A stretch of 43,715 bases of DNA from Oscillospiraceae bacterium (GCA_015067835.1 SVLS01000018.1:1-43715), one strand, 5' to 3'; positions 16,745-27,411 are shown, counted from the first letter of the stretch. Translations and numbers: made by a program. Notes: generated from the sequence alone by a model not told the origin.

Positions 16745-19700
16745 ATGTCAGATGCTACATTTGATGCGATTAGAATAGGCATTGCATCCCCGGAAATGAT
16801 CCGGAACTGGTCCTTCGGCGAGGTTAAAAAGCCGGAGACCATTAACTACCGTACTTTGAAGCCCGAGCGGGACGGTCTGTACTGCGAAAAAATCTTTGGA
16901 CCGACCAAGGATTGGGAGTGTCATTGCGGTAAGTATAAGAAAATCAAATATAAGGGCAAGGTCTGCGACCGCTGCGGCGTAGAAGTCACCAAGGCAAAGG
17001 TTCGCCGGGAACGGATGGGTCATATCGAATTGGCAGCTCCCTGCAGCCACATTTGGTACTTCAAGGGCATTCCTTCCCGTATGGGTCTGATTTTGGACAT
17101 TTCTCCCAAGATTTTGGAGAAGGTTCTGTACTTTGCAGCTTATATTGTCACCGATCCCGGCGATGCACCTCTGGCCAGAAACCAGGTGCTGACCGAAAAG
17201 GAATATCGGGATATGCGGGAAAAGTATGAGGACGATTTCAAGGCCGGTATGGGCGCCGAAGCAGTCAAGGCACTTCTGGAGCAAATTGATTTGGAAGAGC
17301 TGTCTGCACAGCTGCGCGAGGAGCTGAAAACGGCTTCTTCCCAGAAGAAGCTGCGACTGGTAAAGCGTCTGGAGGTTGTGGAAGCCTTCCGGGAATCCGG
17401 CAATAACCCTGCCTGGATGGTCATGGATGTGCTGCCGGTAATTCCTCCGGATATCCGTCCCATGATTCAGTTGGACGGCGGCCGTTTTGCCACCTCCGAC
17501 CTGAATGACCTGTACCGTCGCGTGATCAACCGTAACAACCGTCTGAAGCGGCTGATTCAGCTGAGCGCACCGGATATCATCGTGCGCAATGAGAAGCGCA
17601 TGCTGCAGGAGGCTGTAGACGCCCTGATTGATAACGGCCGCCGTGGCCGTGCTGTAACCGGCGCCAACAACCGTGCACTGAAGTCCCTGTCCGATATGCT
17701 CAAGGGCAAGCAGGGTCGCTTCCGCCAGAACCTTTTGGGTAAGCGTGTTGACTATTCCGGCCGTAGCGTTATCGTGGTTGGCCCCGAGCTGAAGCTGTAT
17801 CAGTGCGGCGTGCCGAAGGAAATGGCCATCGAGCTGTTCCGCCCCTTCGTGATGAAGAAGCTGGTATCCGATGGTCTGGCAAACAACATTAAGTCTGCCA
17901 AGAAGATGATTGACAAGGGTAAGGCTGAGGTTTGGGATGCACTGGACGAGATTATCAAGGACCGTCCCGTGATGCTGAACCGTGCACCGACGCTGCACCG
18001 CTTGGGCATCCAGGCCTTTGAGCCCGTGCTGGTGGAAGGCCGTGCGCTGAAGCTGCACCCCCTTTGCTGTACCGCATTTAACGCTGACTTTGACGGCGAC
18101 CAGATGGCAATTCACGTACCTCTGTCCGCAGAGGCGCAGGCAGAAGCCAGAATGCTGATGCTGTCTGCCAATAACCTGCTCCGTCCTCAGGACGGCAAGC
18201 CGGTTACCGTTCCTTCTCAGGATATGATTCTGGGTGCCTATTATCTGACCTATATCCGTCTGGGTAAGGCAGAAAAGGGTGCTGAGGAAGTGGTTATCAC
18301 CAACCCCGGTGACACTGCATGGGAAGCCGGTCAGCTGGTGGATGCGGACGAGTTTGTAGCTGCCAATAAGGCATTGAAGGCAGAAGGCAAGCAGGAAGCT
18401 GCCTTCCGTCCCAAGTATGCTTTCTCCAGCGTGGAAGAGGCGATTGCCTCCTATGCAGATGGCAACATCGGTCTGCACGCACCCATCCTCGTTCGTATGG
18501 GCAAGGAAGTGGACGGCCAGATGGAGTACCGTCTGATCAAGGCCACCGTTGGCCGCCTGATTTACAACGAGCCCATTCCCCAGGATTTGGGATTTGTAAA
18601 CCGCAATGATCCGGAGCATGCCTTTGACCTGGAAGTGGACTTCCTGGTGGGGAAGAAGCAGCTGGGTAAAATCATTGACAAGTGCATCCGTCGTCACGGC
18701 TTCACCATCGCGACGGAAATGCTGGACCGCATCAAGGCCTTGGGCTACAAGTACGCAACCAAGGGTGCTATTTCCATTTCCATTGCAGATATGGTCGTCC
18801 CCGAAATCAAGCATCAGCTGATTCGTGCTTCTGAAAACAAGGTTCTGGAAATTGAACAGTTCTATCGCCAGGGTCTTATCACCAATGAAGAGCGTTACCG
18901 CCTGGTTGTTCAGCAGTGGGAAAAGACCACCGCTGATGTCACCAATGCTTTGCAGGGCACCATGGATGAGTTCAACCCCATTTATATGATGTCGGACTCC
19001 GGTGCTCGTGGTAGCATGGCACAGATTCGTCAGCTGGCCGGTATGCGTGGTCTGATGGCGGATACCGCCGGCCGTACCATCGAAATCCCGGTTAAGGCGA
19101 ACTTCCGTGAAGGTCTGTCTGTTCTGGAATACTTCATTTCCTCCAGAGGCGCCCGTAAGGGTATGACCGATACCGCTCTGCGTACGGCTGACTCCGGTTA
19201 CCTGACCCGTCGTATGGTTGACGTTTCTCAGGATGTCATCATCCGGGAGCACAACTGCGGCACCACCAACGGTATTTGGGTTGGCGCTGTGTATGACAAG
19301 AACGGCGATGTTGTGGATTCCTTCGGCAACCGCATCCGCGGTCGCTTCCCGGTCAGCGATGTGCTGCATCCTGAAACCGGCGAATTGCTCCACTCCAAGG
19401 ACGAGATGATGATGCCTGAGGATGCAGAGAAGTTCGAAAAGGCAGGTATTGAGAAGATTTATATCCGTACTATTTTGGGCTGCCGTGCAAGAAGCGGTGT
19501 CTGTTCCAAGTGCTACGGTATGAACCTGGCAACCTCCAAGCAGGTTGACCTGGGCGAAGCAGTCGGTATCATCGCAGCACAGTCCATCGGTGAACCCGGT
19601 ACACAGCTGACGATGCGTACCTTCCACTCCGGCGGCGTTGCAGGTGATGACATCACCCAGGGTCTGCCCAGAGTTGAAGAACTGTTTGAATCCCGCCGTC

Positions 19701-20443
19701 CCAAGAAGATGGCACAGATTTCCGAAATCACCGGCGTCGTCTCCATTGACGATACCCACCGCTCCGCTCTGCGCAGCATCACGGTTACCGCAGAGGATGG
19801 CGAGGTGAAGGAATATCAGGTGCCTTACTCTGTGGGTCTGAAGGTCGCTCACGGCAAGACCGTCCAGAAGGGCGAACCGATTACCGACGGCGCGCTGTAT
19901 CCCCAGGATGTTCTGCGTATTTCCGGCGTCGAAGCCGTTCAGGATTACCTGGTGCAGTCTGTTCAGGCTGTGTACCGTCAGCAGGGCGTTGAAATCAACG
20001 ACAAGCACATCGAGGTCATTATTCGTCAGATGATGCGTAAGGTTCGCGTGGAAGATCCGGGCGACACCGCATTGCTGACCGGCACAGTCATCGATAACTT
20101 TGAGTTTGAGGATGCCAATGCTGAAATTCAGGCACGGATTGATGCCGGCGAAGAGGATTTGAAGCTGGCAACGGCTTCTGCAGTGCTGCTTGGTATCACC
20201 AAGGCTTCTCTGGCCACCGATTCCTTCCTGTCCGCCGCTTCCTTCCAGGAAACCACCAAGGTTCTGACCGATGCCGCAATCAAGGGCAAGGTTGACCATC
20301 TGGTTGGCTTGAAGGAAAATGTTATCATTGGTAAGCTGATTCCTGCCGGTTCCGGCTTGATGGCTTATCGGGATTTTAAGAGCGTTGAGACAACTGCTGA
20401 AGCAGAAGAAACTGAAAACGTTTACAGCGAGATTGCTGAATAA
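16745..20443 (+). CDS. rpoC: DNA-directed RNA polymerase subunit beta'
   Basis: 1232 residues, ATG 16745 with AAGGAGGGG, 12 bases after rpoB. N-terminal zinc ribbon Cys59/Cys61 and Cys74/Cys77 ([20 protein letters not shown]). [16 protein letters not shown] at residues 446-461 carries the three Asp that hold the catalytic Mg. Second zinc site around [13 protein letters not shown]; trigger loop region at [20 protein letters not shown]. The length is near the normal Firmicute value. It is cotranscribed with rpoB and ends at a terminator. Confidence 0.97.
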   Translation: MSDATFDAIRIGIASPEMIRNWSFGEVKKPETINYRTLKPERDGLYCEKIFGPTKDWECHCGKYKKIKYKGKVCDRCGVEVTKAKVRRERMGHIELAAPCSHIWYFKGIPSRMGLILDISPKILEKVLYFAAYIVTDPGDAPLARNQVLTEKEYRDMREKYEDDFKAGMGAEAVKALLEQIDLEELSAQLREELKTASSQKKLRLVKRLEVVEAFRESGNNPAWMVMDVLPVIPPDIRPMIQLDGGRFATSDLNDLYRRVINRNNRLKRLIQLSAPDIIVRNEKRMLQEAVDALIDNGRRGRAVTGANNRALKSLSDMLKGKQGRFRQNLLGKRVDYSGRSVIVVGPELKLYQCGVPKEMAIELFRPFVMKKLVSDGLANNIKSAKKMIDKGKAEVWDALDEIIKDRPVMLNRAPTLHRLGIQAFEPVLVEGRALKLHPLCCTAFNADFDGDQMAIHVPLSAEAQAEARMLMLSANNLLRPQDGKPVTVPSQDMILGAYYLTYIRLGKAEKGAEEVVITNPGDTAWEAGQLVDADEFVAANKALKAEGKQEAAFRPKYAFSSVEEAIASYADGNIGLHAPILVRMGKEVDGQMEYRLIKATVGRLIYNEPIPQDLGFVNRNDPEHAFDLEVDFLVGKKQLGKIIDKCIRRHGFTIATEMLDRIKALGYKYATKGAISISIADMVVPEIKHQLIRASENKVLEIEQFYRQGLITNEERYRLVVQQWEKTTADVTNALQGTMDEFNPIYMMSDSGARGSMAQIRQLAGMRGLMADTAGRTIEIPVKANFREGLSVLEYFISSRGARKGMTDTALRTADSGYLTRRMVDVSQDVIIREHNCGTTNGIWVGAVYDKNGDVVDSFGNRIRGRFPVSDVLHPETGELLHSKDEMMMPEDAEKFEKAGIEKIYIRTILGCRARSGVCSKCYGMNLATSKQVDLGEAVGIIAAQSIGEPGTQLTMRTFHSGGVAGDDITQGLPRVEELFESRRPKKMAQISEITGVVSIDDTHRSALRSITVTAEDGEVKEYQVPYSVGLKVAHGKTVQKGEPITDGALYPQDVLRISGVEAVQDYLVQSVQAVYRQQGVEINDKHIEVIIRQMMRKVRVEDPGDTALLTGTVIDNFEFEDANAEIQARIDAGEEDLKLATASAVLLGITKASLATDSFLSAASFQETTKVLTDAAIKGKVDHLVGLKENVIIGKLIPAGSGLMAYRDFKSVETTAEAEETENVYSEIAE

Positions 20444-20447
20444 CAAG

Positions 20448-20480
20448 AAAGTCCGTCACCCTCGGGTGGCGGACTTTTGC
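20448..20480 (+). terminator. Terminator after rpoC
   Basis: AAAGTCCGTCACCC, TCG loop, GGTGGCGGACTTTT. Confidence 0.9.
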
Positions 20481-20500
20481 TCTCTGCTGGAGACTGTCAA

Positions 20501-20545
20501 AAAAGAAAGACGGTGTATTTCTACACGGTCTTTCTTACTTTTTAT
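20501..20545. terminator. Terminator at the end of the XRE gene
   Basis: Fourteen-base arms 20504-20517 and 20522-20535 with one mismatch, A-rich on the left and T-rich on the right, so usable in both directions. Confidence 0.7.
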
Positions 20546-20735
20546 ATTCAATAATATCACTGACGCTGCAATCCAAAGCAGTGCAAATACGATCAAGAAT
20601 ATAACTGTCGTATCGTTTTACGTTGTTTTTGTAATAGTTATCGATGACCTGATACTGAATGCCGGTTCGCTTTGACAGCTCGTATCTGGTAATACCTGCA
20701 CGTTCCAAGGCTTTGCGTAATGTTAATTGTACCAT
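20535..20735 (-). CDS. Small XRE-family regulator
   Basis: 66 residues, a single Cro/CI-type helix-turn-helix (LRKALERAGITRYELSKRTG, then IQYQVIDNYYKN) and the usual DRICTALDCSVSDIIEYKK ending of YozG-like small repressors. Start ATG 20735, with AGGAGG 13 bases upstream (a rather long spacing) and an in-frame stop just before it. Divergent from the SLOG gene; the ATATAT-rich space between them should hold its operators. The pair is a self-contained module inserted between rpoC and the str operon. Confidence 0.85.
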   Translation of the reverse strand: MVQLTLRKALERAGITRYELSKRTGIQYQVIDNYYKNNVKRYDSYILDRICTALDCSVSDIIEYKK

Positions 20736-20782
20736 ATCGTATTATGCACCTCCTGGATATATTTTATTAGAGATATATACCT

Positions 20783-20811
20783 TTGACAATTTATGTGTAT
20801 CGATATATATT
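20783..20811 (+). promoter_or_regulatory. Sigma-A promoter of the SLOG gene
   Basis: TTGACA (20783-20788), 17-bp spacer, TATATT (20806-20811). Three GATATAT copies lie around it (near 20755, 20771 and 20802) and may be XRE operators. Confidence 0.7.
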
Positions 20812-20839
20812 TATATAAATATATAATGCGGAGGATATT

Positions 20840-21202
20840 ATGATAAAGCGAATTGTGATTGCGGGGAGTAGAGATTACGATGATTATACTGAGGCAAAGC
20901 AGTATATAGAATTATGCATCAGCCAGATAAAGAATAAATATACATTGATTTTTGTTTCAGGAGGCTGTCGGGGTGCAGATATGCTGGGTGAAAGATATGC
21001 CGAGGAGAATGGATACCCAATAGAAAGGTATCCGGCAGAATGGAGCAAGTATGGCAAAGCGGCAGGACCGAAAAGAAATATAAAAATGGCGCAAATAAGC
21101 GACTATGTTATTTGTTTTTGGGATGGAAGGAGCAAAGGAACGAAGGCAATGATAGACTATGCCAGAAGCATGGGCAAACCTTTGAAAATTAAAATCATTT
21201 AA
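20840..21202 (+). CDS. SLOG-superfamily nucleotide-binding protein (YspA/DUF2493-like)
   Basis: 120 residues, ATG 20840 with GGAGGATATT. Rossmann-like SLOG fold: IVIAGSRDYDD at the start (GSR...D), FVSGGCRGADMLGERYAEE (residues 38-57) as the glycine-rich ligand loop, PAEWSKYGKAAGPKRNIKM, and CFWDGRSKGTKAMIDYA. SLOG proteins bind nucleotides or their derivatives; members occur widely on mobile elements and as sensors or hydrolases in conflict systems. The substrate is unknown. AT-rich composition unlike the flanking rpoC and rpsL genes and a private divergent regulator point to acquisition by transfer. Confidence 0.8.
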   Translation: MIKRIVIAGSRDYDDYTEAKQYIELCISQIKNKYTLIFVSGGCRGADMLGERYAEENGYPIERYPAEWSKYGKAAGPKRNIKMAQISDYVICFWDGRSKGTKAMIDYARSMGKPLKIKII

Positions 21203-21237
21203 CGGTAGAAAATGTAGAAAAAACATCATATTTTTTG

Positions 21238-21265
21238 TTGACTTTTCCAAAAAAATGCGTATAAT
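21238..21265 (+). promoter_or_regulatory. Sigma-A promoter upstream of the str operon
   Basis: TTGACT (21238-21243), 16-bp spacer, TATAAT (21260-21265); start expected near 21272. It would drive the L7Ae-like gene and the ribosomal genes beyond it. Confidence 0.8.
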
Positions 21266-21275
21266 AGGTATCTGT

Positions 21276-21557
21276 ATGGACACTAAAAAAGATGGTAGAA
21301 TCCCCCAATGCGGGATTTTGCCGAAAATCGACAAAAATAAGGTCATTGCAGGGGCAAAACAGCTGCGAAAAGCGATAGCAAAAGGCACCGTGAAATATGT
21401 TTGCCTGGCGAAAAATGCCGACCCTGCGATTACCGAACCGCTGGCACAGCAATGCAAGGCACAAGGTATCACCTGTATTTGGGTTTCCAGCATGCAGGAG
21501 CTTGGCAATGCCTGCGGCATTGATGTGGGCGCGGCTGCCGCGGCAGTCATCGATTAA
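21276..21557 (+). CDS. L7Ae-family ribosomal/kink-turn-binding protein (YbxF-like)
   Basis: 93 residues if begun at ATG 21276. The core VIAGAKQLRKAIAKGTVKYV, CLAKNADPAITEPLAQQC and LGNACGIDVGAAAAAVID is the L7Ae/L30e fold that Firmicutes encode between rpoC and rpsL (ybxF); it binds kink-turn RNA in the cytoplasm. An ATG at 21255 is impossible because it lies inside the promoter. ATG 21276 is only about 4 bases after the predicted transcription start; TTG 21318 would give a more typical N-terminus (LPKIDKNKVIAG) but has only a weak GGGA site. I keep 21276 with doubt. Confidence 0.8.
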   Translation: MDTKKDGRIPQCGILPKIDKNKVIAGAKQLRKAIAKGTVKYVCLAKNADPAITEPLAQQCKAQGITCIWVSSMQELGNACGIDVGAAAAAVID

Positions 21558-21629
21558 CTTGTTTCTATCGGCATCAGCCGTAGAATATCAACCGCCGAAA
21601 GGCGAGAATTCAAGAAAGGAGAACATTTA

Positions 21630-22052
21630 ATGCCTACTTTTAACCAACTCGTTAAGAATGGCCGTCAGCAGGTAACCTACAAGTCCACCGCTCCTGCTCT
21701 GCAGAGAGGTTTGAACACCCTGGAGAACAAGGCTACCAATCTGCCTTCCCCCCAGAAGCGTGGTGTTTGCACTGCTGTTCGTACCACCACCCCCAAGAAG
21801 CCGAACTCCGCTCTGCGTAAGATCGCCCGTGTGCGTCTGACCAATGGTATGGAAGTTTCTGCTTACATTCCCGGTGTCGGCCATAACCTGCAGGAGCACT
21901 CTGTGGTGCTGATTCGTGGCGGTCGTGTTAAGGACCTCCCCGGTGTTCGTTACCACATCATCCGCGGCACTCTGGATACCCAGGGCGTACAGAACCGGAT
22001 GCAGTCCCGCTCCAAGTACGGTGCAAAGCGGCCCAAGGCCGGCAAGAAGTAA
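21630..22052 (+). CDS. rpsL: 30S ribosomal protein S12
   Basis: 140 residues, ATG 21630 with AAAGGAG. Standard S12: [13 protein letters not shown], the loop [19 protein letters not shown] (about 52-70) with the Lys that affects streptomycin binding, and [25 protein letters not shown]. It is part of the decoding centre of the small subunit. Second gene of the str operon here. The PNSALRK and RVKDLPG positions linked to streptomycin resistance appear wild type. Confidence 0.97.
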   Translation: MPTFNQLVKNGRQQVTYKSTAPALQRGLNTLENKATNLPSPQKRGVCTAVRTTTPKKPNSALRKIARVRLTNGMEVSAYIPGVGHNLQEHSVVLIRGGRVKDLPGVRYHIIRGTLDTQGVQNRMQSRSKYGAKRPKAGKK

Positions 22053-22213
22053 TCTTCTGCAAACCAAAATTTGAATTTTTCCCACGCCCGTTCGCAAGGC
22101 AAGGCCTTGCCACAGCGTTTTTATATACGATATAAAAACCTCTGGCCAGGCACAACGAAAGGTATCCTTTCGAGTACCGATGAAATCATTAATTTATGAA
22201 GGAGGGAAGCAAA
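22053..22213 (+). other. Structured rpsL-rpsG intergenic region
   Basis: 161 bases with three successive perfect hairpins: GGCAAGGCCTTGCC (22098-22111), GTTTTTATAT/ATATAAAAAC around ACG (22117-22139) and CGAAAGG/CCTTTCG around TAT (22156-22172). The second has its T-run on the 5' side, so it is not a forward terminator. In E. coli the S12-S7 spacer is the S7 autoregulation site; a similar role is possible. Confidence 0.5.
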
Positions 22214-22684
22214 GTGCCCAGAAGAGGTAATGTTCCCAAGAGAGAGGTCCTTCCGGATCCTCAGTATAACTCCGTTCTGGTTACCAAGCTCGTAAACAGC
22301 ATCATGCTGGATGGCAAGAAGGGTGTTGCCCAGAAAGTCGTCTATGGTGCATTCGAAATTGTTGAAGCTAAGACCGGCAAGAACGGCCTGGAAGTTTTCC
22401 AGCAGGCTATGGAAAACATTATGCCCGCTGTTGAGCTGAAGGCTCGCCGTGTCGGTGGTGCTACCTACCAGGTGCCCATCGAAGTTCGCGCTGACCGTCG
22501 TCAGACCCTGGGTCTGCGGTGGATCACCCTGTACAGCCGCAACCGCAGTGAGAACACCATGCGGGAGCGTTTGGCAGCTGAAATTATGGACGCTGCAAAC
22601 AACACCGGCGCATCTGTGAAGAAGCGCGATGATGTCCACAAAATGGCCGAAGCCAACAAGGCATTCGCTCATTTCCGTTGGTAA
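22214..22684 (+). CDS. rpsG: 30S ribosomal protein S7
   Basis: 156 residues, the normal length, from GTG 22214 with AAGGAGGGAAGC ahead of it; the ATG at 22196 overlaps that ribosome site and is not used. Visible: [19 protein letters not shown] at the start, [19 protein letters not shown] in the middle and [14 protein letters not shown] at the end. Primary 16S binder of the 30S head, and in other bacteria the repressor of its own operon through the S12-S7 spacer. Confidence 0.97.
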   Translation: MPRRGNVPKREVLPDPQYNSVLVTKLVNSIMLDGKKGVAQKVVYGAFEIVEAKTGKNGLEVFQQAMENIMPAVELKARRVGGATYQVPIEVRADRRQTLGLRWITLYSRNRSENTMRERLAAEIMDAANNTGASVKKRDDVHKMAEANKAFAHFRW

Positions 22685-22702
22685 TGAAGGAGAAACCATA
22701 GA

Positions 22703-24781
22703 ATGGCTAGACAGTATTCTCTGGAGAATACCAGAAACTTTGGCATCATGGCTCACATTGATGCCGGTAAAACCACTACTTCCGAGCGTATCCTTTTCTA
22801 CACCGGTAAGAATTACAAAATCGGTGAGACCCATGATGGCTCTGCTACCATGGACTGGATGGCGCAGGAGCAGGAGCGTGGTATTACAATTACTTCAGCT
22901 GCAACCACCTGTTTTTGGAAGGGCTGCCGGCTGAACATCATTGACACCCCCGGCCACGTCGACTTCACTGTTGAGGTTGAGCGTAGCTTGCGTGTTCTGG
23001 ACGGTGCAGTTACCGTTTTGTGCGCAAAGGGTGGTGTTGAACCCCAGACCGAGACCGTTTGGCGTCAGGCCGACGAGTATAAAGTCCCCCGTATGATTTA
23101 CGTCAATAAGATGGATATCATGGGTGCAGACTTTTTCCGCGTTCTGGAAATGATCGACGAGCGCCTGAAGTGTAACGCTGTTGCAATTCAGCTGCCCATC
23201 GGCTCCGAAGCTTTCTTCAAGGGCAACATCGACCTGGTTACTATGAAGGCAAATGTCTTCTATGATGACAAGGGTATGGATGTCCGTACGGAAGAAATTC
23301 CTGAGGATATGATGGCTCAGGCTGAAGAGTACCGCGAAAAGCTGATGGATGCAATTTCCAGCTTCGATGATGACATCGCAATGATGTATCTGGAAGGCGA
23401 GGAAGTTCCCGTCGAAATGATTAAGGCTACCATCCGTAAGGCCACCATTGCCAACGAGATGGTCCCCGTCGTCTGCGGCACCTCTTATAAGAATAAGGGC
23501 GTGCAGCAGGTACTGGATGCTGTCGTGGATTATATGCCCAGCCCCCTGGATAAGAAGGGCATCAAGGGCATCAATCCGGAGACCGAGGAAGAGGACTTCC
23601 GTCCTGCTTCCGATGAGGCTCCCTTCGCTGCATTGGCATTTAAGATTGCTACCGACCCCTATGTCGGTAAGCTGTGCTTCTTCCGTGTGTACTCCGGTAC
23701 GCTGGATAAGGGCACTTCCGTTCTGAACTGCACCAAGGGCACCAAGGAGCGCTTGGGCCGTATTCTGCAGATGCATGCCAACCACAGAGAGGATATCGAC
23801 ATCGTTTACGCCGGTGATATTGCTGCAGCTGTTGGTGTGAAGAACACCACCACCGGTGATACCCTGTGTGATGAAGAGCATCCTATTATTCTGGAATCTA
23901 TGGTCTTCCCGGAACCCGTTATTTCCGTTGCAATCGAGCCCAAGACAAAGGCCGGTCAGGAAAAGATGGGTATCGCGCTGGCTAAGCTGGCAGAAGAGGA
24001 TCCCACATTCCGGACCTATACTGACCAGGAAACCGGTCAGACTATCATCGCCGGCATGGGCGAGCTGCACTTGGAAATCATTGTTGACCGTCTGCTGCGT
24101 GAGTTTAAGGTGGAAGCCAATGTTGGCGCACCTCAGGTTGCTTACAAGGAGACCATCCGCAAGAGCGTCGAGCAGGATACCAAGTATGCACGTCAGTCCG
24201 GTGGTAAGGGTCAGTACGGTCATGTTAAGATTCGTGTTGAGCCCAACGAACCCGGCAAGGGTTATGAGTTTGTCAATGCTGTTGTCGGCGGCGCCATTCC
24301 CAAGGAATATATTCCTGCTGTCGATGCCGGTATCCAGGGTGCAATGAGCGCCGGCGTTTTGGCTGGCTACCCTGTTGTTGACGTGAAGGTTACCTTGTTT
24401 GACGGTTCCTACCACGAGGTCGACTCCTCTGAAATGGCCTTTAAGATTGCCGGTTCTATGGCATTCAAGGAAGCCTGCCGGAAGGCTGACCCCGCAATTC
24501 TGGAGCCCATTATGAAGGTTTCCGTAACCGTGCCTGATGAATATATGGGTACTGTTATCGGCGATATTACTGCTCGCCGCGGCAACATTTTGGGACAGAT
24601 CACCCGTACCGGTGCTGTTCAGGTGGATGCCAATGTGCCTCTGGCTGAAATGTTCGGCTACGCAACGGACCTGCGTTCCAAGACTCAGGGCCGTGGCAAC
24701 TACGCAATGGAACCCAGCCACAACACGGAATTGCCCAAGTCCAAGACCGAAGAAATCATCAAGAGTCGTTCCAGGGGCTAA
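22703..24781 (+). CDS. fusA: Elongation factor G
   Basis: 692 residues, ATG 22703, 18 bases after rpsG. G-domain motifs: AHIDAGKTT (17-25), RGITI of switch I, DTPGHVDF and NKMD. Domain IV contains [12 protein letters not shown], and domain V ends [18 protein letters not shown]. GTPase that drives tRNA/mRNA translocation. A single fusA copy with no antibiotic-specific insertion, so it is the housekeeping factor rather than a TetM-like protection protein. Confidence 0.97.
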   Translation: MARQYSLENTRNFGIMAHIDAGKTTTSERILFYTGKNYKIGETHDGSATMDWMAQEQERGITITSAATTCFWKGCRLNIIDTPGHVDFTVEVERSLRVLDGAVTVLCAKGGVEPQTETVWRQADEYKVPRMIYVNKMDIMGADFFRVLEMIDERLKCNAVAIQLPIGSEAFFKGNIDLVTMKANVFYDDKGMDVRTEEIPEDMMAQAEEYREKLMDAISSFDDDIAMMYLEGEEVPVEMIKATIRKATIANEMVPVVCGTSYKNKGVQQVLDAVVDYMPSPLDKKGIKGINPETEEEDFRPASDEAPFAALAFKIATDPYVGKLCFFRVYSGTLDKGTSVLNCTKGTKERLGRILQMHANHREDIDIVYAGDIAAAVGVKNTTTGDTLCDEEHPIILESMVFPEPVISVAIEPKTKAGQEKMGIALAKLAEEDPTFRTYTDQETGQTIIAGMGELHLEIIVDRLLREFKVEANVGAPQVAYKETIRKSVEQDTKYARQSGGKGQYGHVKIRVEPNEPGKGYEFVNAVVGGAIPKEYIPAVDAGIQGAMSAGVLAGYPVVDVKVTLFDGSYHEVDSSEMAFKIAGSMAFKEACRKADPAILEPIMKVSVTVPDEYMGTVIGDITARRGNILGQITRTGAVQVDANVPLAEMFGYATDLRSKTQGRGNYAMEPSHNTELPKSKTEEIIKSRSRG

Positions 24782-24797
24782 TTCACAAAAATTTTTC

Positions 24798-24826
24798 TTG
24801 TGTTTCTGTGCACTTTGTAGTATGAT
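24798..24826 (+). promoter_or_regulatory. Internal promoter for tuf
   Basis: TTGTGT (24798-24803), 17 bp, TATGAT (24821-24826), in the fusA-tuf gap of 125 bp. It lets EF-Tu be made above the level of the rest of the operon. Confidence 0.7.
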
Positions 24827-24906
24827 AACTGTGATGTGTGCAAAACACGCAAAAACAAGTCATTAAAAAACAAATATAAGATTTAACATTAGGAGGATAT
24901 TTCAAA

Positions 24907-26109
24907 ATGGCAAAGCAGAAATTTGAAAGAACCAAACCTCACGTCAACATCGGTACTATCGGCCACGTTGACCACGGCAAGACCACTCTGACCGCTGCTA
25001 TCACCAAGTACCTGTCCATGAAGGGCTTCGCTGATTTCGAAGACTACGCTTCTATCGATAAGGCTCCCGAGGAAAAGGCTCGTGGTATCACGATCAACAC
25101 CGCTCACGTTGAGTATCAGACTGAGGCTCGTCACTATGCTCACGTTGACTGCCCCGGCCACGCCGACTATATCAAGAACATGATCACCGGTGCTGCTCAG
25201 ATGGACGGCGCTATCCTGGTTATCGCTTCCACCGACGGCCCCATGGCTCAGACCAAGGAGCACCTGCTGCTGGCCCGTCAGGTTGGCGTGCCCGCTATCG
25301 TTGTGTTCATGAACAAGGCTGACCTGGTTGATGATGCTGAGCTGCTGGAGCTGGTTGAGATGGAGATCCGCGAGACTCTGTCCTTCTACGAGTTCCCCGG
25401 CGACGACATCCCCGTTGTCCAGGGTTCCGCTCTGAACGCTCTGATTTCCGAGTCTAACGACGTCAACGCTCCTGAGTACGCTTGCATTAAGGCTCTGATG
25501 GATGCTGTTGACGAGTATATCCCCACTCCCGACCGCAAGGCTGATATGCCCTTCCTGATGCCTGTTGAGGACGTCTTCACCATCTCCGGCCGTGGTACTG
25601 TTGCTACCGGTCGTGTTGAGCGTGGCGTTATCAACAAGAACGACAAGGTTGAGATCGTTGGCCTGTCCGATGAGAAGAAGGAAACCACCGTTACCGACAT
25701 CGAAATGTTCCACAAGCTGCTGGACTACGCAGAAGCTGGCGATAACATCGGCGCTCTGCTGCGTGGTGTTGATAAGAAGGACATCGAAAGAGGTCAGGTT
25801 CTGTGTAAGCCCGGCTCCATCAAGCCTCTGACCAAGTTTGCTGGTCAGGTTTACGTCCTGTCCAAGGAAGAAGGCGGCCGTCACACCCCCTTCTTTAACA
25901 ACTACCGTCCTCAGTTCTACTTCCGTACCACTGACGTTACCGGTATCATCACTCTGCCCGAGGGCGTTGAGATGTGCATGCCCGGCGACAACGTCGTGAT
26001 GAACGTTGAGCTGATCACCCCCATCGCTATCGAGAAGGGTCTGCGTTTCGCTATCCGTGAAGGCGGCCGTACCGTCGGTTCCGGTGTTGTTACCGAGATC
26101 GAAGAGTAA
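24907..26109 (+). CDS. tuf: Elongation factor Tu
   Basis: 400 residues, ATG 24907 with AGGAGG. Motifs: GHVDHGKTT (19-27), [12 protein letters not shown] (switch I), DCPGHADY with the catalytic His, and NKADLVDD. Domain II starts near [21 protein letters not shown], and domain III has [24 protein letters not shown] in two adjoining pieces. Delivers aminoacyl-tRNA to the ribosome. Codon usage is strongly biased (GCT, GTT, CGT), as expected for a very highly expressed gene and visibly stronger than in its neighbours. Confidence 0.98.
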   Translation: MAKQKFERTKPHVNIGTIGHVDHGKTTLTAAITKYLSMKGFADFEDYASIDKAPEEKARGITINTAHVEYQTEARHYAHVDCPGHADYIKNMITGAAQMDGAILVIASTDGPMAQTKEHLLLARQVGVPAIVVFMNKADLVDDAELLELVEMEIRETLSFYEFPGDDIPVVQGSALNALISESNDVNAPEYACIKALMDAVDEYIPTPDRKADMPFLMPVEDVFTISGRGTVATGRVERGVINKNDKVEIVGLSDEKKETTVTDIEMFHKLLDYAEAGDNIGALLRGVDKKDIERGQVLCKPGSIKPLTKFAGQVYVLSKEEGGRHTPFFNNYRPQFYFRTTDVTGIITLPEGVEMCMPGDNVVMNVELITPIAIEKGLRFAIREGGRTVGSGVVTEIEE

Positions 26110-26129
26110 TTCTCTTAGCTGAAAAGCAA

Positions 26130-26165
26130 ATCACCCCCGAGCCTCGGCTCGGGGGTTTTTATATT
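26130..26165 (+). terminator. Terminator of the str operon
   Basis: CCCCCGAGCC, TC loop, GGCTCGGGGG, TTTTT (26134-26160). Confidence 0.95.
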
Positions 26166-26252
26166 TTTGCAAAATTTCATCCCCCAGGGGGGCTTCAAAT
26201 CTGATTTTTGCGGTATTATAATGACCACAAACACAAAAAGGAAGTGGTTGTT

Positions 26253-26804
26253 ATGAAAATGTCTGTTGTAAAAAAGATGGTATTTACCGCTGTGTGTGCC
26301 GCGCTGTGTTTGGTGCTTCCTATGGCGTTTCACAGTGTTCCCAATGCAGGTACGATATTCCTGCCGATGCACATTCCCGTTCTGCTGTGCGGACTGATTT
26401 GCGGTTGGCCTTACGGTGGCGTATGCGGCCTTATCGGTCCGCTGATTTCCAGCCTGGCAACCGGTATGCCTCCGGCAGCAATGCTCCCGTCTATGATGGT
26501 AGAGTGTTGCGCCTACGGCTTTGCTACCGGTATGCTGATGAAGTATGTCCACACAAAATCTGCAACTGCCGACCTTTACATCAGTCTTGTTTCTGCGATG
26601 GTGTTCGGCCGTGTGCTCGCTGGCTTTGCTAAAGCCTGGATTTTTACTCCCGGCGTTTCGCCCTTTGCCTGGGTTACCACATCCCTGGTAACAGGCGTGC
26701 CCGGCATTGTGATTCAGCTGGTGCTGATGCCTGCGGTGGTATTTGCGTTGACCAAGGCGAAATTGATTCCCAATCGTTATCCCAAGGTGGTATCCCATGA
26801 ATAA
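26253..26804 (+). CDS. ECF transporter S-component-like membrane protein
   Basis: 183 residues, ATG 26253 behind AAAGGAAGT. About five to six hydrophobic helices, starting MKMSVVKKMVFTAVCAALCL, with the S-component-like run PMHIPVLLCGLICGWPYGG and the Gly/Pro-rich loop LIGPLISSLATGMPPAAML. S-components bind a vitamin or cofactor precursor and borrow a shared ECF energising module encoded elsewhere. The substrate cannot be read from the sequence. The next gene starts inside its end (overlap of 8 bases), so it is cotranslated with the methyltransferase. Confidence 0.7.
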   Translation: MKMSVVKKMVFTAVCAALCLVLPMAFHSVPNAGTIFLPMHIPVLLCGLICGWPYGGVCGLIGPLISSLATGMPPAAMLPSMMVECCAYGFATGMLMKYVHTKSATADLYISLVSAMVFGRVLAGFAKAWIFTPGVSPFAWVTTSLVTGVPGIVIQLVLMPAVVFALTKAKLIPNRYPKVVSHE

Positions 26805-27378
26805 GCAGGATGTGATTGCGTTTTTTGACCGACTGGCACCCCAATGGGATGAGGATATGATTCGCGATGACGGAATTATTGGTAAAATCCTGGACGAGGG
26901 ACAGGTCACTGCCGGCAAAGAGGTGCTGGATGTGGCCTGCGGAACCGGCGTTTTGTTCCCGGATTACTTGAAAAGGGAAGTGGGAAGCCTGACCGGTATC
27001 GACATTTCTCCGGAGATGGTGAAAATTGCCCGGGAGAAATTTCCGCAGGTAGAAATCTGCTGCGGTGATGTGGAGCACGCAGATTTTGGCAAGCAGTTTG
27101 ACTGCGTGGTGGTTTACAATGCCTTTCCTCATTTTCTAAATCCGGAGCAGCTGATTGAGTCGCTGAGCAAGCTGCTGAAGCCCGGCGGAACGCTGACGGT
27201 TGCCCACGGTATGAGCCGGGCAGAGATTGACCATCATCACGAAGGCGCGGCCAGTAAGGTTTCTGTGGGGTTGATGCACGAGGATGCTCTGGCGTCCATA
27301 TTTGAAAAGCACCTTACAGTGACAACAAAAATTTCCGATTCCCAGATGTACATCGTTTCCGGAAGAAAAGACTTATAA
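26797..27378 (+). CDS. SAM-dependent class I methyltransferase
   Basis: 193 residues from ATG 26797, overlapping the S-component stop. Rossmann methyltransferase: motif I VLDVACGTGVLFPDYL (about 43-58), acidic end of strand 2 in LTGIDISPEM, then CCGDVEHADF and the motif IV region CVVVYNAFPHF, followed by LKPGGTLTVAHGMSRAEI. Ubiquinone/arsenite-type small methyltransferase fold; the acceptor is unknown. Coupling with a transporter gene suggests that it acts on the imported compound. Confidence 0.8.
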   Translation: MNKQDVIAFFDRLAPQWDEDMIRDDGIIGKILDEGQVTAGKEVLDVACGTGVLFPDYLKREVGSLTGIDISPEMVKIAREKFPQVEICCGDVEHADFGKQFDCVVVYNAFPHFLNPEQLIESLSKLLKPGGTLTVAHGMSRAEIDHHHEGAASKVSVGLMHEDALASIFEKHLTVTTKISDSQMYIVSGRKDL

Positions 27379-27379
27379 T

Positions 27380-27411
27380 AAAAGCACCGCTCCTGTGAGC
27401 GGTGCTTTTTT
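27380..27411. terminator. Bidirectional terminator between the methyltransferase gene and rnpB
   Basis: AAAAGCACCGCTC, CTGT, GAGCGGTGCTTTTTT; the A-run on the other strand becomes the U-tail for leftward rnpB. Confidence 0.9.

Noticed and set aside
16748..20446. Full-length open frame opposite rpoC
   Set aside because: Same codon-bias artefact; low-complexity hydrophobic translation without recognisable domains.
22895..24721. Open frame of 608 codons opposite fusA
   Set aside because: Mirror of EF-G codon usage; no independent evidence.
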